Shown here: positions 16,166-22,912 of the stretch, one piece after another
Numbering within the stretch: the stretch's first letter is position 1
Layout: the number at the start of each line of letters is the position of its first letter
Assembly: GCF_009830125.1 (NCBI RefSeq)
Contig: NZ_WUPT01000002.1
Location: forward strand, 1,150,001 to 1,214,000
DNA from: Kangsaoukella pontilimi
Lineage (GTDB): Bacteria; Pseudomonadota; Alphaproteobacteria; Rhodobacterales; Rhodobacteraceae
DNA length: 64,000 bases
Reading direction: 5' to 3'
Position numbers and translations under genes: made by a program
The notes under the pieces: generated by a model
Told to the model about the DNA's origin: nothing
Seen by the model: only the letters and a program-made list of their open reading frames with translations
The model's database searches: none

Positions 16166-16609
16166 ATGCTTCTCGGCATAGACGCCCGAATGACGCCCGA
16201 TCTGCTGTCCTGCCTTGCCCGGATGGGACATGGCGACGAGATCGCGCTGGTGGATTCGAATTATCCTGCCGCGTCGACGGCGGCGCATTGCGTCATTCGC
16301 GAGCCGATCCAGCTGACCGGGCTCGATGCCGCCGAAGCCGCCCGGCTGATCACCTCGGTGATGCCTCTCGACCCGTTCGTTCCGCATTGCGCGCTTCGGA
16401 TGGAAGTGGACGGTCAGCCGGACGAGGTCACGGATGTGCACCGCGCCGTCTTCGACATCATCGAGGAGCGGATGCCCGAGGGGGCCGGCACGGCGTCCAT
16501 CGAGCGGCAGGATTACTATGCCCATGCGCGGACCTGCTTCGCCGTCGTTCAATGCTCGGAGGCGCGCGCTTTCGGCTGTTTCATCCTAAGAAAAGGGGTC
16601 GTGTTCTGA
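16166..16609 (+). CDS. RbsD/FucU family sugar mutarotase
   Basis: Protein of 147 residues of the RbsD/FucU (FucM) family, which interconverts ring forms and anomers of ribose or fucose. The N-terminal MLLGIDARMTPDLLSCLARMGHGDEI contains the family histidine in GHGDEI, and the C-terminal AHARTCFAVVQCSEARAFGCFILRKG carries the conserved FAVVQC-E region. In this setting it would deliver the anomer needed by the MtnK-type kinase. Its stop overlaps the start of the transketolase N-subunit (TGATG), so the two are co-translated. Confidence 0.88.
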   Translation: MLLGIDARMTPDLLSCLARMGHGDEIALVDSNYPAASTAAHCVIREPIQLTGLDAAEAARLITSVMPLDPFVPHCALRMEVDGQPDEVTDVHRAVFDIIEERMPEGAGTASIERQDYYAHARTCFAVVQCSEARAFGCFILRKGVVF

Positions 16610-17556
16610 TGGCCGAGGCCGCGCTGAAAAACACCAAGACCACGGAAGAGGTCGCCTTCGGCATCCGCGCCCGCGTGTTCGAGCACGCGATGCGGAACAA
16701 TGGCGGCTATCTGAGCCAGGCCTGTTCGGCGGCCGAGCAGCTGGCGTGGCTTTACAACGAGGAACTCAATCTCGGCGCGCCGACGCTGCCGATGATCCCG
16801 AAGCCCTTCGGCGGTGTGCCATCGGCGTCGAACCCAGACTATCACACCGGCGCGGGATATAACGGCCCGGCCGAGCCCGAATACGACCGGCTCTTCATCG
16901 CGCCCGCTCACTATGCGCTCGTGGCCTATGCCACGCTGATCGAGGTCGGGCGGATGGCGCCTGAAGGGCTGGAGATGTTCAACAAGGACGGCTCGTCGGT
17001 CGAGATGATCGGGGCCGAACACTCGCCCGGCATGGAGGTCCATAACGGAACGCTCGGCATCGGCTTTTCCACCGCCGCGGGTCTCGCCTGGGGCCGGAAG
17101 CGGCGGGGCGAGAAGGGGCGGACATGGGTCTACATGTCCGACGGCGAGGTGCAGGAAGGCCAGACCTGGGAAGCCATCGCCGCCGCCTCGCATCACGGGA
17201 TAGACAACCTCTACGCCCTCATGGACGTGAACCGGCAGCAATGCGACGGGGCCATGAACTCGGTCATGGAGGTGGGCGACATCAAGGAAAAGATCGAGGC
17301 CTTCGGCGGCGTCGCGGTCTGGGTGGACGGCCATGACCTCGACCAGATGCGCGCCGCCGTCAGGACGCCGCACCGGGGCAAGCCGCTGATCATTCTCGCC
17401 AATTCCTCGCCCTTCCGGGGAATGCCCTATCTGCAGCTCCGCTTCCCGCGCCTGCACTACGTCCGCTTCAAGAGCGAGCGCGAGCGCGCCGACATGAACC
17501 GCGAGATCGCGAGGTCGCTCGGCATTCCACCCATCGATTACGGCAAGGGGCACTGA
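16609..17556 (+). CDS. Transketolase-like N-terminal subunit (thiamine diphosphate binding)
   Basis: N-terminal (PP-binding) half of a two-gene transketolase, 315 residues. Visible are His101 in IAPAHYALVAYA, the GAEHSPGMEVHNGTLGIGFSTAAG region and the thiamine-diphosphate motif starting SDGEVQEG (177-184) and ending DVNRQQ (206-211) in place of the usual GDG...NN. Split transketolases occur in dedicated sugar pathways such as the D-apulose-4-phosphate transketolase AptAB. The gene is co-translated with the mutarotase upstream and separated from its partner subunit by repeat element 4. Substrate unknown. A 1-deoxy- or 1-methylthio-xylulose-5-phosphate is proposed from context. Confidence 0.88.
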   Translation: MAEAALKNTKTTEEVAFGIRARVFEHAMRNNGGYLSQACSAAEQLAWLYNEELNLGAPTLPMIPKPFGGVPSASNPDYHTGAGYNGPAEPEYDRLFIAPAHYALVAYATLIEVGRMAPEGLEMFNKDGSSVEMIGAEHSPGMEVHNGTLGIGFSTAAGLAWGRKRRGEKGRTWVYMSDGEVQEGQTWEAIAAASHHGIDNLYALMDVNRQQCDGAMNSVMEVGDIKEKIEAFGGVAVWVDGHDLDQMRAAVRTPHRGKPLIILANSSPFRGMPYLQLRFPRLHYVRFKSERERADMNREIARSLGIPPIDYGKGH

Positions 17557-17590
17557 CATGACGATCCTCCTTGAACGCACGCCATCAGCC

Positions 17591-17774
17591 ATCTTCTTGG
17601 CGGAAATACTCCGGGGTGAATTGGCCGAAGGCCAAGGGGGGCGGAGCCCCCGCCCAGCGCGACGTGCGAAGCACGGCGCAAGACCTTGTCTTGTTTCGAC
17701 GCCTCCGGCGCCGACCGACCGGAGGGGTTTCACCCCTCCGGACCTCCCCGAGAGTATTTTTACCAAGAAGAAGG
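17591..17774. repeat. BIME-like composite repeat 4
   Basis: Opens ATCTTCTTGGCGGAAATACTCCGGGG and ends CCCCGAGAGTATTTTTACCAAGAAGAAGG, so its ends form imperfect terminal inverted repeats of about 25 bases. The interior is shorter and more diverged than repeats 2 and 3 but shares the GCGCGACGTGCG...AGCACGGCGCAA stretch. It lies between the two transketolase genes. As at repeat 3, the upstream gene's stop is followed at once by an orphan ATG (17558) that reads only into the repeat. Confidence 0.85.
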
Positions 17775-17828
17775 CCGATCATGTGCGGCGGACGGATGCG
17801 CGGCGGCGCGGCATGGGGAGGTGCTGAC

Positions 17829-18833
17829 ATGGTCGAGATCGTGAACCGGCCATACGAGAAGGCCTTCGAGAGATACGCCCGCGCGAACCCGGAGGTGCTC
17901 TGCCTGTCGGCGGACCTGACGTCCTCCTGCGAAATCGACAAGTTCCGCGACAAATATCCCGAGCAGTTCCTGTCGCTTGGCATGGCCGAGCAGAACATGC
18001 TGTCCTTTGCGGGCGGGCTGGGGCTGGCCGGGTTCCGGCCCTTCATCCATACCTTCGGCGTATTCCTGTACCGGCGGCCCTATGACCAGCTGATGGCGTC
18101 GATCGCCTATCCGCGCCGCAAGGTGCGGCTGATGGGCTTTCTGCCCGGCATCACGACGCCCGGCGGTATGACCCATCAGGCGATCGAGGATATCGCCGTC
18201 ATGCGCTCGATCCCGAACATGACCATTCTGGAAACCGGCGACGCGACCGAAGTCGAGTCGATCTGCGAGGCGGCGGATTCCATCGACGGGCCAGTCTATT
18301 GCCGGGTTCTCCGGGGGACGGTGCCGCGGCTCTTCGATACGCCCATCGAGGTGGGCCGGATGCGCGAGCTGTCCTTGGGCGATGACGTGCTGATCGTGAC
18401 CTCCGGCATTACCACCGAAGAGGCATTGCGCGCCAAGGGGGCGCTGGAAGGGGCGGGCGTATCGGTGCGGCATCTGCATCTGAACACGATCAAGCCCTTC
18501 GACGCGGAGGCGATGCTCGACCATATCGGGTCGGTGCGCCACGGGGTGGTGACGCTGGAAAACCACGTGACCGAGGGTGGCATCGGCTCGCTTCTGGCCG
18601 AGATCATGGCGGACAATGGCGTTGGCAAGAAGCTCGTGCGGCTGGGTCTGAAGGACACCTATGCCCATGGCGGGTCGCGGCCTTACCTGATGAAGTATTA
18701 CGGTCTGGACGCGACCGCGCTGGTGGACGGGGTCGGGCGGCTTTTGGGCCGAGACCTGGGCATCGGTGAGGAACAGCTGGCCGCCACGCGGGTAGAGGCG
18801 GTGCATTCGAAGGAAAAGGCCGAGGCGCTGTGA
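17829..18833 (+). CDS. Transketolase-like C-terminal subunit (pyrimidine-binding)
   Basis: C-terminal half of the split transketolase, 334 residues. The pyrimidine-binding domain has the catalytic-type glutamate in LSLGMAEQNMLSFAGGLG (about residues 54-71), followed by TTPGGMTHQAIEDIAVMRSIPNM, which carries the conserved THQ-IED histidine and acid. The transketolase C-domain follows (DVLIVTSGITTEEAL, VTLENHVTEGGIG). ATG 17829 follows GGGGAGGTGCTGAC. The stop overlaps the GTG start of the RuBisCO-like gene by 4 bases. This close coupling implies that the transketolase and the RuBisCO-like protein act in the same route. Confidence 0.9.
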   Translation: MVEIVNRPYEKAFERYARANPEVLCLSADLTSSCEIDKFRDKYPEQFLSLGMAEQNMLSFAGGLGLAGFRPFIHTFGVFLYRRPYDQLMASIAYPRRKVRLMGFLPGITTPGGMTHQAIEDIAVMRSIPNMTILETGDATEVESICEAADSIDGPVYCRVLRGTVPRLFDTPIEVGRMRELSLGDDVLIVTSGITTEEALRAKGALEGAGVSVRHLHLNTIKPFDAEAMLDHIGSVRHGVVTLENHVTEGGIGSLLAEIMADNGVGKKLVRLGLKDTYAHGGSRPYLMKYYGLDATALVDGVGRLLGRDLGIGEEQLAATRVEAVHSKEKAEAL

Positions 18834-19936
18834 GCCGGTTCACCGTCACCTACCGCATCTTCGCGCGCTCGGAGGCGGAGGCGCGGGAGCGCGCCCTGGG
18901 CGTCGCGCTGGAACAGACCGTAGAAGTGCCCGCCGACGTGGTGCCCGAGGGCTATATCGCGGACGAGATCGTGGGCCGGGTCGAAGAGATCGGGGCCGAG
19001 GGCGAGGGGCGCTATCGTGCCGCCATCAGCTATTCCCCCGACAGTACTGGGACCGACCTGCCGCAGGTGCTGAACGTGCTTTTCGGCAACTCCTCGATCC
19101 AGAAGGGGATCAAGGTGACCGCGCTCGATCTCGGGCCGCTGGCCGGGGCCTTTCCGGGGGCGCGGTTCGGCATCCGTGGCGTGCGGCGGCTAGCGGGCTG
19201 TGGGTCGGGGCCGATGCTGGCGCCGGTCCTGAAGCCCATGGGATCGGGCAGCGCGACGCTGGCGGAGGTCGCCTATCGCTCGGCCGCTGCAGGGGCCCAT
19301 GTGATCAAGGAGGATCACGGGTTGGCCGATCAGCCCGCTGCCCCTTTCGAGGCGCGGGTGGAGGCTGTGGCGGCAGCGGTCCGGCGGGCCAATGACGAGA
19401 CGGGCGGCAATTCGCTCTATTTCGCAGCGCTGGCGGGGCCGGCGGAAAAGCTGATGGAGAGGGCGCGCTTCGCAAAGGCGGCGGGCGCCACCGGGTTTCT
19501 GGTGATGCCCGGGCTTTACGGGTTCGACCTTGTCCGACGGCTAGCTGAGGCACCTGATCTAGGCCTGCCGATCATGACCCATCCCAGCTTCCTCGGGCCT
19601 TACGTGCTGTCGGAAGATACCGGGTTCACCCATGGCATGATGTTCGGGGTGCTGCAGCGTCTGGCGGGGTCGGATATCTCGGTCTTTCCCAATGTGGGCG
19701 GGCGGTTCGGGTTCTCGGCGGCGGAGTGCCGGGAGATCGCGCGGGCCTGCCAGAGTACCGATGGCATCGGTGCGCCCATGCTGCCTTCGCCGGGGGGCGG
19801 CATGAGCCCCGAGCGCGCGGGCGAGATGCGGGAAATGTATGGTGACGACACCGTGTTTCTTCTGGGGGGGGCGCTTCTCCGTCACGGGGACGGGATCGGC
19901 GACGCGGTGGCCGATCTGGTAGGCTCTTTCGGCTGA
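18830..19936 (+). CDS. Form IV RuBisCO-like protein (RLP)
   Basis: RuBisCO large-subunit homologue of 368 residues that cannot be a carboxylase of the usual kind. Active-site equivalents, aligned by eye, are Lys135 (KPMG, as RuBisCO Lys175), Lys160 and Asp162 (carbamylated Lys201 and Asp203), but His163 replaces Glu204. Further equivalents are His251, His269, Ser320 (SPGGGM) and Gly346-Gly347. Loop 6 reads NVGGRFGFS, without Lys334. Characterised RLPs act as isomerases of 5-methylthioribulose-1-phosphate, as enolases, or on 3-oxo-isoapionate-4-phosphate. With mtnK and mtnA nearby, a methylthio- or 5-deoxyribulose-1-phosphate isomerase role is the best inference. The start is GTG 18830, overlapping the transketolase stop (GTGA). 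Confidence 0.9.
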   Translation: MSRFTVTYRIFARSEAEARERALGVALEQTVEVPADVVPEGYIADEIVGRVEEIGAEGEGRYRAAISYSPDSTGTDLPQVLNVLFGNSSIQKGIKVTALDLGPLAGAFPGARFGIRGVRRLAGCGSGPMLAPVLKPMGSGSATLAEVAYRSAAAGAHVIKEDHGLADQPAAPFEARVEAVAAAVRRANDETGGNSLYFAALAGPAEKLMERARFAKAAGATGFLVMPGLYGFDLVRRLAEAPDLGLPIMTHPSFLGPYVLSEDTGFTHGMMFGVLQRLAGSDISVFPNVGGRFGFSAAECREIARACQSTDGIGAPMLPSPGGGMSPERAGEMREMYGDDTVFLLGGALLRHGDGIGDAVADLVGSFG

Positions 19937-19987
19937 GGTATCCCCATTGAAGAGGGATTGCGCTCACCTTCGGTGATCGCGGCAGGC

Positions 19988-20040
19988 GGAGGGGCGCTGC
20001 CCCTCCGCACCACCCCGGAGTATTTCCGAACAGAAGAAGG
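19988..20040. repeat. REP-like intergenic repeat unit 5 (single half)
   Basis: Hairpin GGAGGGGC-GCT-GCCCCTCC at 19988-20006, then core CACCCCGGAGTATTT and tail CCGAACAGAAGAAGG. It lies between the RuBisCO-like gene and the hydrolase gene. Its tail matches the left tail of repeat 2 in inverted form, showing that tails and cores are exchanged among family members. Confidence 0.8.
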
Positions 20041-20108
20041 TGTGCGGTTCGCGCTTGTCCCGTGGGCCGTGCGGGGCGAGGGTAGGCTCGGCAGTCGGGG
20101 GAGGAATG

Positions 20109-20963
20109 ATGGCCGATTTCGTGGCGCTGATGGGCGTGAAGGGCGGGCCGGCGATCCGGCCGGGGTCGCACATGCCGACGTCGATCCTTGTGTCGCTCGG
20201 GGGGGCGGTGATCCTTGTCGATGCGGGTCTGGGCGCGTCTCGGGGTCTGTGCGATCAGGGGGTGGCGCTGACCGCGCTCGATGCGGTGTTCGTCACGCAT
20301 CTGCATTCCGATCACTACCTTGAGTTAGGGCCGCTTCTGCACACGGCGTGGACCGCGGGGCTGACGCGGGAGGTGCCGGTCTATGGGCCTGCCGGGCTGG
20401 AGCGGTACTGGGCGGGGTTTCTCGCCTCGATGGAGGCGGATATCGCGCTTCGCATCGCCGATGAGGGGCGCGTGCCGCTGGAGCCTCTGGCGGCGCTGCG
20501 GCCGCTGGGGCCGGACGAGGTGATCCGTGTGGGCGAGGTGACGGTCCGGGCGATGCGGAACGTGCATCCGCCCCTGTGCGACAGTTTCGCCCTGAGGTTC
20601 GAGGCGGGCGGGCGCGCCATCGTGCTGTCAGGCGACACCGCCTATATGCCGGAGATGGCGGCGTTTGCTGCGGGCGCGGACCTGCTGGTCCATGAGGCGA
20701 TGCTGGTGGATGGCGTGGACGCGGTGATCGCCAATCTCGGACATGAGGACGCGCGGCTCAGGCAGCATATCCTGCGCAGCCACACGGCGGCGGCGGATGT
20801 GGGGCGAGTCGCGGCGGCGGCTGGTGTCGGGCATCTGGCGGTCAACCATTTCGTGCCGGACGGGTTTCCGGGGTTTACCGACGCCGACTGGGAGCGCGAG
20901 CTGCGCCGGCACTGGGACGGGGCGCTCACGCTCGGGACCGACGGGGTGCGGATCGACCTTTGA
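20109..20963 (+). CDS. Metallo-beta-lactamase-fold hydrolase (RNase Z / arylsulfatase-like)
   Basis: Metal-dependent hydrolase of 284 residues. It shows the binuclear-metal motif THLHSDH (about 64-70), the later metal ligands LSGDTAYMPE (Asp) and NLGHEDARLRQHILRSHTAA / LAVNHFVPDG (histidines). The architecture matches the MBL group containing arylsulfatase-like and RNase Z-like enzymes, but the substrate cannot be read from sequence. ATG 20109 is preferred over the adjacent ATG 20106 because GGGGAGGA lies at about 20097-20105. It is the last gene of the rightward sugar operon after a repeat unit. It could hydrolyse a pathway product or be an unrelated neighbour. Confidence 0.82.
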   Translation: MADFVALMGVKGGPAIRPGSHMPTSILVSLGGAVILVDAGLGASRGLCDQGVALTALDAVFVTHLHSDHYLELGPLLHTAWTAGLTREVPVYGPAGLERYWAGFLASMEADIALRIADEGRVPLEPLAALRPLGPDEVIRVGEVTVRAMRNVHPPLCDSFALRFEAGGRAIVLSGDTAYMPEMAAFAAGADLLVHEAMLVDGVDAVIANLGHEDARLRQHILRSHTAAADVGRVAAAAGVGHLAVNHFVPDGFPGFTDADWERELRRHWDGALTLGTDGVRIDL

Positions 20964-20969
20964 CCGCTC

Positions 20970-21272
20970 TCAGGGAAGGTCGATTTCGGCCAATATGTTG
21001 GCGAGCGCGGCGCCGTGCATGTCGCGGTCGGCGGCGGTGCCCTGAACCTGGGGGCGCGGAATCGAAATCTTGACCACGTGCAAATCTGGGATGTCGAAGC
21101 GTTTGAGCGTTTGACCTGGGCAATCAAGCGCCTCTGCCACGCGCGCGGTGTCGAGCCCGTCCCGGATGCGGGTGAAGGCGGTGTCCGTGCCGCAGAAGAT
21201 GTCCACGGTGATCCAGAAGGGCCCCGCATTCTTCGAGCGGACCTTTTCGGCGATCGAGCGAAGCTCAGGCAT
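20970..21272 (-). CDS. DUF4387 family protein
   Basis: Small protein of 100 residues (MPELRSIAEKVRSKNAGPFW...) of the DUF4387 family, nearly always found beside or fused to DUF1446/AtuA proteins. Motifs visible are KNAGPFWITVDIF and the C-terminal DRDMHGAALANIL. I use ATG 21272. The frame allows an upstream TTG at 21275 but that is less likely. It overlaps the stop of the AtuA-like gene by 8 bases and is probably its small partner subunit. Convergent with the hydrolase gene, with 6 bases between the stops. The molecular function is not established to my knowledge. Confidence 0.85.
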   Translation of the reverse strand: MPELRSIAEKVRSKNAGPFWITVDIFCGTDTAFTRIRDGLDTARVAEALDCPGQTLKRFDIPDLHVVKISIPRPQVQGTAADRDMHGAALANILAEIDLP

Positions 21273-22611
21273 CAATCACCTCGAGCGTGAAGACCTCCAT
21301 CGGGTCGTCGAGCGTCATGACGTGGTGGAGGCAGAATTCGTAGATTGCGCCCCGGTCGATCTCGGCGGGCGAGAAGGGGAAGGCGAAGGTGGGCTGTTCC
21401 TCTTCCCGCGTCAGGGGGTGGTGCAGGAGGTAGGGATTGAGAAGCTTGCCGATTTCCGAAGCGAGTTCGGGCGTCGGCGCCGTGACGATGCCGAGGGCGC
21501 CGACCTCGACCGGGTCGCCTGTGCGGTGTTCGAGCGCGCCGAGCGTGGCGTTCCGGCCGATGAGGCGGATCTCGATTGAGAAGTCGTCGCGTCCGGTGCG
21601 GTCGCGGGCCTTGGCGGTGGCGCGGGCGATGATGTCGTCGGCCCAGCCCTGGGCTTTGGCGACATAGCGCGGGTCGCGGAGGAGCGCGAGGAGGATCGTC
21701 TGGTAGCCCGCGACGCGCGCGCCTTCGAGCTTGACCGTGTAGTCGGGAGACGGGCGCCAGACGGGGCCGGTCACGCGGACGCGGGTGTCGTCGAGCGCGG
21801 TGTAACGCGCATGGGTGACGTCGAGTGCGCCGCCCGGCTCGTAGAGGAGGAACGGGTCGGAGTTCTCATAGAGCATATGGGCGGAAACCGTGTGCGGCGT
21901 CGCCTGTGCACCGTCGGCGAGGGGCGTCAACGTGAAGGCGTCGTCTTCGAAGTCGATCTGGAGGACGCCCGATTGCGGGTTCGACGCGCAGAGCGCGCCG
22001 CATTCGCCGATCTTGGCCGCGTGCCAGGCGAGGCCGGGGTCGATGCCCCGCGCAATGGGGAGCGCGGCGATGATGGCGGTGTCGGTGGTGCGCCCCGCGA
22101 TGACGATATCGGCGCCCGTGGCCAGCGCGGCGTTGACCTGTTCGATACCGGCCAGCGCGACGATATGGGCGCAGCTTGTCACGGTATCGGCGTCGATCTC
22201 GGGTGCCGCGGGGAGGGGTGTGATACGGCCCATTGCCATGGCGTCAGCGATGCGCCCGGCGGGCTGGTCGGATTTGAGGATGGCGACCCTTGCGGTGCGG
22301 CCGGTCTCGGCCAGCACCTCGTGCGTGATGTCGGTCAGCCAGTCGACCGCCGGGCCCGCGCCGCAGGTGCCGGCAGTTCCGATGACCAGCGGGCAGCCGG
22401 CGCGGTGAGCGGCGTCCATCAGCGCGGCCCATTCGGCCTTGGTGGTCGAGCGCGCGTATTTCGAGACCCCGCGGCCGAGATAGGACGGGCCGGAATCGGT
22501 CGAGCCGCCGTCGATGGCGATCAGATCGGGCCTGTTCGCGATGCCGCGTTCAAGGGCCTCCTGATCCCAGCCGAGGCCGAGCGCGCCGGACGGAACGAGG
22601 ATACGCGTCAC
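21265..22611 (-). CDS. Acyclic terpene utilization AtuA-like (DUF1446) protein
   Basis: Protein of 448 residues of the DUF1446/AtuA family. The N-terminus shows IAIDGGSTDSGPSYLGRG, a hallmark of the group, and later GTAGTCGAGPAVDW and GADIVIAGRTTDTAI. Original genetic links are to acyclic terpene utilisation in Pseudomonas, but DUF1446/DUF4387 pairs often sit in hydroxy- or dicarboxylic-acid catabolic clusters. The start is GTG 22611. The DUF4387 gene follows with an 8-base overlap. Downstream on the same strand order are TctABC, a citryl-CoA lyase and a CoA-transferase, which suggests a role on the carboxylate imported there. Confidence 0.82.
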   Translation of the reverse strand: MTRILVPSGALGLGWDQEALERGIANRPDLIAIDGGSTDSGPSYLGRGVSKYARSTTKAEWAALMDAAHRAGCPLVIGTAGTCGAGPAVDWLTDITHEVLAETGRTARVAILKSDQPAGRIADAMAMGRITPLPAAPEIDADTVTSCAHIVALAGIEQVNAALATGADIVIAGRTTDTAIIAALPIARGIDPGLAWHAAKIGECGALCASNPQSGVLQIDFEDDAFTLTPLADGAQATPHTVSAHMLYENSDPFLLYEPGGALDVTHARYTALDDTRVRVTGPVWRPSPDYTVKLEGARVAGYQTILLALLRDPRYVAKAQGWADDIIARATAKARDRTGRDDFSIEIRLIGRNATLGALEHRTGDPVEVGALGIVTAPTPELASEIGKLLNPYLLHHPLTREEEQPTFAFPFSPAEIDRGAIYEFCLHHVMTLDDPMEVFTLEVIDA

Positions 22612-22661
22612 GGTTGCGCCGCCTCAGGCGTCGCGGTGAGCGGTTTTCGGGGAAAACCGGT

Positions 22662-22725
22662 GGGGGCTCCGCCCCCCTCGTCACTGACGTTCCTCGTCCC
22701 CCGGGATATTTCGGAACAGGCGAAG
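22662..22725. repeat. REP-like repeat unit 6a
   Basis: Hairpin GGGGGC-TCC-GCCCCC at 22662-22676, then core CCCCCGGGATATTT and tail CGGAACAGGCGAAG. Bases 22698-22725 are identical to 4045-4072. It is paired tail-to-tail with unit 6b, the opposite arrangement to the head-to-head composite repeats 2-4. Confidence 0.85.
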
Positions 22726-22744
22726 ACAATTTGACTCAAATTGT
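22726..22744. terminator. 19-base AT-rich perfect palindrome
   Basis: ACAATTTGA-C-TCAAATTGT is a perfect inverted repeat with 9-base arms, unusual for its AT content in this GC-rich sequence. On the + strand it is followed by TTCTTCTTCTT. It forms the junction between repeat units 6a and 6b. It could be a weak hairpin terminator, a protein-binding site or a target of repeat insertion. Nothing decides between these. Confidence 0.45.
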
Positions 22745-22800
22745 TCTTCTTCTTGGGAAAAATACTCCCGGGTAGGTCCGGAGGGGTGGAACCCCTCCGG
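22741..22800. repeat. REP-like repeat unit 6b
   Basis: Inverted unit: tail TTCTTCTTCTTGGG, core AAAAATACTCCCGGG, then hairpin CCGGAGGGGT-GGA-ACCCCTCCGG (22778-22800), a perfect 10-base stem. The tail and core match the right end of repeats 3 and 4 in inverted form. Confidence 0.85.
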
Positions 22801-22912
22801 TGGTTCGGCCGGGGCCCGGCCAGTTCGAACCTCGACACGTCCACCCGACGTGTCGCCGCCTGCGGCGGACTGGCTCTCACCCTCCGGTGTGTCGGATCGC
22901 AGATCCGAAACA

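Larger units (their letters stand above)
22612..22912. other. Gene-free spacer rich in inverted repeats
   Basis: No coding sequence is supported here. Hairpins follow one another: CGGTTTTC-GGG-GAAAACCG (22641-22659), repeat unit 6a (22662-22725), a 19-base AT-rich palindrome (22726-22744), repeat unit 6b (22741-22800), CGACACGT-CCACCCG-ACGTGTCG, and CGGATC-GCA-GATCCG close to the tctA stop. The region separates the tctCBA genes from the AtuA/DUF4387 pair, both leftward, and probably includes transcription termination signals and the AtuA promoter. Confidence 0.65.

Noticed and set aside
16609-18833. 1-deoxyxylulose-5-phosphate synthase or pyruvate dehydrogenase E1 pair
   Set aside because: The split point and motifs fit paired transketolase subunits, and the sugar-catabolic context argues against isoprenoid synthesis. 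The substrate remains open.
18830-19936. True RuBisCO large subunit for CO2 fixation
   Set aside because: Loop-6 lysine and Glu204 equivalents are missing, the length is short, and neither a small subunit nor phosphoribulokinase is present.
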